Source: DASVCN01 sp040905665 (GTDB lineage Bacteria > Deinococcota > Deinococci > Deinococcales > Trueperaceae). Taken from it: 64,000 bases of DNA. Within the stretch, counting starts at the first letter, position 1, and the number at the start of each line of letters is the position of its first letter. Both the position numbers and the translations under genes were made by a program. Location: NCBI GenBank assembly GCA_040905665.1, contig JBBDRD010000025.1:52227-116226 (forward strand), in the 5' to 3' direction. The notes under the pieces are model-generated. The model was not told the DNA's origin, searched no databases, and saw only the letters and a list, made by a program, of their open reading frames with translations. Shown here one piece after another: positions 59,009-64,000 of the stretch.

Positions 59009-60019
59009 TTAGCGAGGTTGCCGGAGCGCCTCGATCAGTTGCTCTTTGGTCATATTGCTTCGCCCCGATATGTCGAGTTCCTTGGCCTGCTCATACAGAT
59101 CCGTCTTGGAGCGTTCACTGAGCGTGCCGTAACGCGACCTGCGGCGCCGAGGCTCCTCTTTTGACCGTGATGCAGCCACCTTGCCGCTGGGCGTCACCTC
59201 CTGAAGGCTCTGCTTGAGGATCTGCATCAGGTCGACGAACCCAGCGCCCTCCTCTTCATCCGGCTCGAGCTCCTCGGGGGCCGCCACCACATCCTCGCCG
59301 CTATGCAGTTTCTCCTCGACCAGCTCGAGCATGCGTTGGCTCTGCCTGTCGACCAGCAGTTCACGGTCCAACCGGTCGGACTCCAGGGCGCGCATCTCCT
59401 TCTCGATCGCCTGCACCTGCTGCGCGTCAACCTCGCCGACCTCGGGCAGGCCCACGTCCTGCGGGGTGCGCAGCTCATCGGCAAAGCGCAGCGTCTCGGC
59501 CCGCAAGACGCCTCGCTCGGCGATTATCGCCACCAGGTACTCCTTCCCGCGCATGACGAAGGTCGCGATCCCTGCCCGACCGGAGTCCTCCATCCCCTTC
59601 GCCAGCAAGCGATAGGCCTTCGACGCCCCCTTGTTTGGCGCCAGGAAGTAGGCACGCTCGAAGTAGACGGGGTCGATCTCGGAGAGCGGCACGAAGCGCC
59701 GCAGGTCGATCTCCTGAGACTTCTCTGGCGCCAGTGCGTCTAGCTCTTCGTCGGTGACGACAACGAACTCATCCTTCTCGACTTCGTAGCCGCGCACGAT
59801 CTCATCGTTCGAGAGGGCCTTCTCCTCGACCGGACAGAAGTACTTGCGGCTAAGCGGCGTCCCATCCTCGTCTACCATCCGCAAAGACACCGCCTTACCG
59901 CGATTGGCGACGAAAAGACTCACCGGCAAGCTCACCAGACCGAAGGCGATCGTACCCGACCAGAATGGTCGCAGCTTGCCAAAGTCAGTCGTCTCCTTCG
60001 CCGGGCGAGACCTAGGCAC
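59009..60019 (-). CDS. ku: Ku protein, second paralogue, with C-terminal SAP/Rho-N-like domain
   Basis: 336 residues, GTG start. The beta-barrel core begins RPFWSGTIAFGLVSLPV and includes FVVVTDEELDALAPEKSQEIDL. After a basic linker (RSKEEPRRRRSRYG) a SAP/Rho-N-like helix pair occupies about 300-336 (KTDLYEQAKELDISGRSNMT). Ku binds DNA ends in NHEJ. The start overlaps the end of the first Ku gene by 8 bp. Confidence 0.94.
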   Translation of the reverse strand: MPRSRPAKETTDFGKLRPFWSGTIAFGLVSLPVSLFVANRGKAVSLRMVDEDGTPLSRKYFCPVEEKALSNDEIVRGYEVEKDEFVVVTDEELDALAPEKSQEIDLRRFVPLSEIDPVYFERAYFLAPNKGASKAYRLLAKGMEDSGRAGIATFVMRGKEYLVAIIAERGVLRAETLRFADELRTPQDVGLPEVGEVDAQQVQAIEKEMRALESDRLDRELLVDRQSQRMLELVEEKLHSGEDVVAAPEELEPDEEEGAGFVDLMQILKQSLQEVTPSGKVAASRSKEEPRRRRSRYGTLSERSKTDLYEQAKELDISGRSNMTKEQLIEALRQPR

Positions 60020-60788
60020 GAATCCGCTCCTTCTTCAGGCTTGCGCTCAGGGCGCCGGCCAGGTCCTCGTAGCGCGGCTGCTTGCGTGGTCGCTTTGTCT
60101 TCACCGTGCCGCCCCGAGCCTTCGTCTCGATGAGGTCCAGCACCCGTTTGCGGTACTCGTCGTGGTACTCCTCGGGCTCGAATGACGCTGCCAACATGTC
60201 CATTAGTTGCCGCGCCATGGCGAGCTCTTTCTCGTCGAGCTTGGGCCCCCCGGGCGCGTCGAGTGTGTCGAGGGGGACCACCTGGGCGTCGTAACGCAGG
60301 GTGAGGAGCATCGGATAGCCGTGGTGCAGCCGTAACGCGCCCACGTACTCCTTGGTGCGCATCGTCCACCTGGCGAGGCCCTCCCGTCCGGAGCGCTCCA
60401 GGGCCGTGATGAGCGCGAAGTAGGGCTCCGGCGGACCATCTGGGCCCAGGTAGTAGGGGCGGAGGTACCAGCGGTGGTCGATCTCCTCGGGCGGCAGGAA
60501 GCTGACTATGTCGATGTCGCGTGACGACTCCGGTTCGAGCGAGTCTAGCTCCTCGGGTTCGAATATCACCAGATCGCCATCGTCGGTAACGAAGCCGCGA
60601 CGCGCCCGCTCGAACGGGACGATCTCCTCGCTCTGCGGGTTGATCAGCTCCTGCTTCACGGGCACCCTGTCGGACTCGTGCAGCAGCCGGAAGTGCACGT
60701 TTTGGTCCTCCAGGCCCGAGTAAAGCTTCACCGGAACGCTGCTGTTTCCCATTCGGATCACGCCCCTCCACATCGCCCGCGCGGCCAT
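60012..60788 (-). CDS. ku: Ku protein, first paralogue
   Basis: 258 residues from ATG 60788 with GGGAGGAGG upstream. Ku core: RAMWRGVIRMGNSSVPVKLY, DGDLVIFEPEELDSLEPESSRDIDI and KEYVGALRLHHGYPMLLTLRY. The C-terminal basic tail (ETKARGGTVKTKRPRKQPRYED) may contact LigD or DNA. It is clearly different in sequence and tail from the second Ku, so the two could form a heterodimer or serve different roles. Confidence 0.94.
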   Translation of the reverse strand: MAARAMWRGVIRMGNSSVPVKLYSGLEDQNVHFRLLHESDRVPVKQELINPQSEEIVPFERARRGFVTDDGDLVIFEPEELDSLEPESSRDIDIVSFLPPEEIDHRWYLRPYYLGPDGPPEPYFALITALERSGREGLARWTMRTKEYVGALRLHHGYPMLLTLRYDAQVVPLDTLDAPGGPKLDEKELAMARQLMDMLAASFEPEEYHDEYRKRVLDLIETKARGGTVKTKRPRKQPRYEDLAGALSASLKKERIRA

Positions 60789-60885
60789 CAGCGACCTCCT
60801 CCCGATGTAAGGGAGCAGAGGGGCAAATGCCGGGACCATGCCGCCGCCCGGACCGCCGCTTCGAGCCGACCTCGTTTACTTCGCC

Positions 60886-63534
60886 TCATCGTGCCCCCAC
60901 CGACTCGAGCATCTTGCGAGTGATCGCCCGGCGCGCGTCGCCAAAGCCCTCCCACGGGTCGCCCTTGAGGGCCGAGAGGCGGCGGCGCAGATTATCGATC
61001 GTGTAACGGTCGGGCCTAAGTGCCGCATTTACCTCGTCCCAACGAACGGGAACGGCGACCGGCGCGTCCTCCCTCGAGCGTGTCGAGTAGGAGGCTATGG
61101 CTGTCGCGCCACGACCGTTTCGCAGATAGTCGAGGAAGATCCGCCCGCGGCGCTTCGACTTGGACATGTTCGTGGTGATCCTGCCGCGGTCGTCGTCTGC
61201 GTGTTGATCAGCCACACCCTGAGCGAACGCCTTCGCCTCATCCCAACCCACCTTGCGGACGAGCGGCGCCACCAGGTGAAGGCCCTTGCCGCCCGTCGTC
61301 CGCGGGAAGCTCTCCAGGCCCAGGCTCTGAAGTCGTTCACGCAGTTCCCTCGCCACCCTCAACATCTCGACCCAGGGCACGTCGGGCGCCGGGTCGAGGT
61401 CGAAGACCAGAATGTCGGGCCGCTCGATGTCGTCCACTCTGCTGCCCCACACGTGCAGCTCGAGCACGCCGATCTGGACCAAGGAGATCAGGTCGGGCAG
61501 GGACCGCACGTAGAGGTACGGCGCCGGACCGTCGGACTCCTCGATTTCGATGCGGGCGATCTCCTTGGCCATCGTTTCGGCCGGGTGCTTCTGAAAGAAG
61601 CACTGCTGTTCGCGGCCCTGTGGGCAGCGCACCAGAGAGAGTGGGCGATTCTCGATTTGCGGAAGGATCCACTCCGCAATCTCCTCGTAATACCTGGCAA
61701 GAGCCAACTTCGTCGCCCCCTGCTCGGGGTAGAGGACCCGCTCGGGACTGCTCAGCCGCACGCCGGCGACCACTGCCTCATCATCCTTCTTGCTCGACGT
61801 CTTGCTCGGCGCATATCCAGGGTCCATATTGCTAGAGTTCACCTTTATCTCCTCCGGTTCGCGGTCCTCGCGCAGTCCCCTAAACGTGGGGTGGCGCAGG
61901 GAGCCGTCACGGGTCCACTCGGTGAACTCGACTTCGACCACCAGCTCCGGGCGCACCCAATGAACACCACGTTTGGGCGGAGCCGGCTCGAATGGTGACT
62001 CGTCCAGCTCCAGTTCGCGAAGCCGCGCATGGAGTTGCTGCAACTGTCTCTCACTGAAGCCGGTTCCCACTTTTCCGGCATAGACGAGTACACCGTCGTG
62101 GTCGTACGCGCCCAACAGAAGCGCTCCAAAGCCGCTTCGTGAGCCTGCAGGGTCGGAATACCCCCCCACCAGGAGCTCCGCTTGGCGCGTACACTTCACC
62201 TTGAGCCACTGTTTTGACCTGCCGCCGGCGTAGCGCGCGTCCCCGCGCTTGCTGATGATCCCCTCGAGGCCGAGGCTGCACGCCTGCTCGTAGAACTCCT
62301 GCCCCTTGCTGCCGAGGTGATCGGTATACCGAATGTTGCTACTGCCCACGAATCCCGCTGCGGCCAGTAGTCCTGCTAGCGCCGCCTTGCGCTCAAGCTG
62401 AGGGGTGGCGGCGAGGTCAAAGCCGTCCAGGTGCAACAGATCGAAGGCCTGATAGACGAGGTGGCCTGTGTTCTCATCGCTCAACGACTCCTGTAGCCGT
62501 CTGAAGCTGGTGCTCCCGTCGCCGGCGAAAGCGACCATCTCACCATCGAGCAGTGCCTGCTTGACCGGCAGGTTTTGTAGGAGGTTGGCGATTTCTGGAA
62601 ACCTATCGGTCCAATCCTTGCCGTTGCGGCTGCTCAGCCGCACCCTGGGTCCCCCCTTGCCGCCCTCGAGGAGCGCCATGATTCGATAGCCGTCGAACTT
62701 GATCTCATGGATCCAGCCGCTTCCCTGGGGCGCCTCGTCGACCAGTGTCGCCAGTTGCGGCCGGGGTTCGTTTGACAGCCGGCCCTTTCGCGACCCGGGG
62801 AGCGCCTTTGGATCGGGCAGCCCCTCGCGCCAGATTGCATCGCGGTCGCTAGCGATCTGCTTCATCGTGCGTCCGGTGGCTACGCTCCTGTCTTCGCCAT
62901 TTGCTGTCCCGAGGGAGGATGGAGCGCGTGATTTCCCGCCCGCTTCCTCTGTCCGCGCTTCCTCAATCCGGCCGTTCTTACTCTTCGCTTTCCTACTCTT
63001 CGCTTTCTGGCTCGAGTTGAGCGGCTTCGTTTCCCGGCCCGCCGCCAGTTTCGCCGCGTCCTCCTCGGTCCTCCTGAAGAGAAGCCAGTTCTTGCCGTCG
63101 TCGCTGGTCGAGTCCCGCATTCTCACCAGCGTCCATACGCCGCGCAGCTTGCTGCCCTCGAGCGCGAAGTCGAGGTGGTCGTCACTCTGTTTGCCGTTCG
63201 GGTACCAGCGCCCACGGTCCCACAGCATGACGGTTCCGCCCCCGTAGGCCCGCTCGGGGATCACCCCCTCGAACTCGCCATACTCCAGCGGGTGGTCTTC
63301 CACCTGCACCGCCAGCCGCTTCTCGCCGGGGTCCAGGCTAGGCCCCTTGGGAACCGCCCAACTCTTGAGGACTCCCTCCTTCTCGAGACGCAGGTCGAAA
63401 TGAAGCCGCTGTGCGGCGTGCTTCTGGATTATGAAGAGACCGCCGGCCTCATCTCCTACCGAATGCGCCTCCCCGGACGGCTCCGGGGAACGGCGGAAGT
63501 TCCGTTTCCTACGGTATTCGTCAAGCGGTGCCAT
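60886..63534 (-). CDS. ligD: ATP-dependent DNA ligase LigD (PE-LIG-POL order)
   Basis: 882 residues with all three modules: 3'-phosphoesterase (about 25-160; His in RLHFDLRL), a basic low-complexity linker (170-220), ligase (about 265-560; catalytic Lys279 in EIKFDGYR) and polymerase/primase (about 600-882; VFDLDPAPD). The order matches Pseudomonas LigD, not the Mycobacterium one. It seals and fills broken ends with Ku. It stands 97 bp upstream of the first Ku gene on the same strand. Confidence 0.96.
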   Translation of the reverse strand: MAPLDEYRRKRNFRRSPEPSGEAHSVGDEAGGLFIIQKHAAQRLHFDLRLEKEGVLKSWAVPKGPSLDPGEKRLAVQVEDHPLEYGEFEGVIPERAYGGGTVMLWDRGRWYPNGKQSDDHLDFALEGSKLRGVWTLVRMRDSTSDDGKNWLLFRRTEEDAAKLAAGRETKPLNSSQKAKSRKAKSKNGRIEEARTEEAGGKSRAPSSLGTANGEDRSVATGRTMKQIASDRDAIWREGLPDPKALPGSRKGRLSNEPRPQLATLVDEAPQGSGWIHEIKFDGYRIMALLEGGKGGPRVRLSSRNGKDWTDRFPEIANLLQNLPVKQALLDGEMVAFAGDGSTSFRRLQESLSDENTGHLVYQAFDLLHLDGFDLAATPQLERKAALAGLLAAAGFVGSSNIRYTDHLGSKGQEFYEQACSLGLEGIISKRGDARYAGGRSKQWLKVKCTRQAELLVGGYSDPAGSRSGFGALLLGAYDHDGVLVYAGKVGTGFSERQLQQLHARLRELELDESPFEPAPPKRGVHWVRPELVVEVEFTEWTRDGSLRHPTFRGLREDREPEEIKVNSSNMDPGYAPSKTSSKKDDEAVVAGVRLSSPERVLYPEQGATKLALARYYEEIAEWILPQIENRPLSLVRCPQGREQQCFFQKHPAETMAKEIARIEIEESDGPAPYLYVRSLPDLISLVQIGVLELHVWGSRVDDIERPDILVFDLDPAPDVPWVEMLRVARELRERLQSLGLESFPRTTGGKGLHLVAPLVRKVGWDEAKAFAQGVADQHADDDRGRITTNMSKSKRRGRIFLDYLRNGRGATAIASYSTRSREDAPVAVPVRWDEVNAALRPDRYTIDNLRRRLSALKGDPWEGFGDARRAITRKMLESVGAR

Positions 63535-64000
63535 TGCACTTCCACTGTGCGGCGAGTGGCGTCGCGACAGTATCGCCTACGGTGCAATTCCCTTCTGGCC
63601 GGCCCCTGGCATCCACATCGTCTCGTAGGAATGGCGCGCTGATACGGATCCGGCCGACGCTACGGAGCGTTTCCAGCGCGCCGCGGAGTACCTCGGCATC
63701 CAGGGGGCAACGAAGGCGACCTTCGCTCGTGTTGACACGTCCTCACGTTCTAGAACGCGAACCGTCGAGAACACTGCTACAGCGAAAAGCGAGAGCAGCA
63801 GAACGACAGGTGTGCCATGAGCCGCGCCGACATTCTCGAGTTCACGATCAAAGACTTGGCCCGAGCGCCCCTTGACAGATCGTACACTGTACGCGCATAG
63901 TACGGTGTACGATGTACGTGCGGCGGCAGGCAAGTTAAAGGAGAACGTTCGCGGAGCGCCACGGCATCGGCTTCGGCGCCGAGATCATGGGCGCCAACAA
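63535..64000. other. Region beyond ligD with no confident gene
   Basis: 466 bp. Open frames on the minus strand here look like noise. The right part holds a promoter-like TTGACA with an inverted repeat (63872-63913), an AAGGAG ribosome-site-like sequence at 63938-63943, and the opening of an in-frame coding-like stretch that runs off the edge without a standard start codon. Confidence 0.4.
63872..63913 (+). promoter_or_regulatory. Promoter-like element with overlapping inverted repeat
   Basis: TTGACA (63872-63877) and CATAGT about 18 bp downstream fit a sigma-70-type promoter. Between and beyond them an inverted repeat with 13-bp arms, ATCGTACACTGTA and TACGGTGTACGAT (one mismatch, 9-bp loop), overlaps the promoter, as an operator of a TetR-like or similar repressor would. 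Confidence 0.5.

Noticed and set aside
60838..61998. 386-aa open frame on the plus strand over ligD and ku
   Set aside because: It lies opposite well-supported ligD polymerase-domain codons and has no motif.
63577..63933. 118-aa open frame on the minus strand beyond ligD
   Set aside because: No recognisable domain or ribosome site, and it overlaps the operator-like element; support was too weak to annotate.

Overview
The window looks like a chromosomal segment of a member of Deinococcota, most likely a Truepera-like lineage (inference). The grounds are two outer-membrane-type proteins that pair an N-terminal S-layer homology (SLH) domain with a coiled coil and a C-terminal barrel ending in Phe (the Thermus/Deinococcus SlpA plan), an N-acylamino-acid-racemase-like MenC homologue, MinDE/RodA rod-shape genes, high GC, and many GTG and TTG starts. 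No rRNA, tRNA, CRISPR array or insertion sequence was recognised.

Layout. 1-4.1 kb: a DUF4143 ATPase cut by the window edge with a 22-bp repeat array upstream, an EamA transporter, ispF, and an SLH protein with a collagen-like Gly-X-Y segment. 4.3-8.4 kb: a sufC-sufB-sufD-Rieske ferredoxin operon. 8.4-11.5 kb: Ser/Thr kinase, UPF0173 hydrolase, small membrane protein, PHP phosphoesterase. 11.8-27.4 kb: uvrA, two membrane proteins, acyltransferase, HU, sdaAB-sdaAA, NDH-2 and inositol-phosphatase-like gene, cysteine synthase, small proteins, menC-like gene, and a split MnmC (mnmD and an MnmC2-like oxidase separated by a convergent gene). 28-33.7 kb: pcrA/uvrD helicase, minD-minE, hpf, acyltransferase-fold protein, DinB-like protein. 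33.9-36.7 kb: a large SLH porin-like gene with a clear promoter and terminator. 37-45.7 kb: thyX, rlmH, then leftward genes for a DUF59 protein, RodA, a BatA-type VWA protein, acyl-CoA carboxylase beta subunit and cupin. 46-52.4 kb: trpF, lipoprotein, yraN, rsfS, LCP ligase, yqeK, obg, rpmA, rplU. 52.7-58.3 kb: a DUF2231-Rieske fusion, a receiver lacking its phospho-acceptor Asp, a histidine kinase, an esterase, a cold-shock protein, a ferritin-like protein. 58.5-63.5 kb: a rhodanese and a bacterial NHEJ locus with two different Ku genes and a PE-LIG-POL LigD.

What stands out. (1) Short tandem arrays, mostly 13-17 bp per unit and each with a different unit, sit at gene boundaries throughout the window; two more lie in coding ends and add repetitive tails. 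(2) A dual-Ku/LigD locus. (3) The SLH-coiled coil-collagen-barrel protein. (4) Two perfect DnaA boxes plus two near-matches between a cupin gene and trpF. (5) A histidine kinase beside a receiver with Gly in place of the phosphorylated Asp. (6) A perfect inverted repeat overlapping the likely suf promoter.

All functional calls are from reading motifs in the sequence; no database search was run. Starts were adjusted where a Shine-Dalgarno sequence or family N-terminus supported a different codon.
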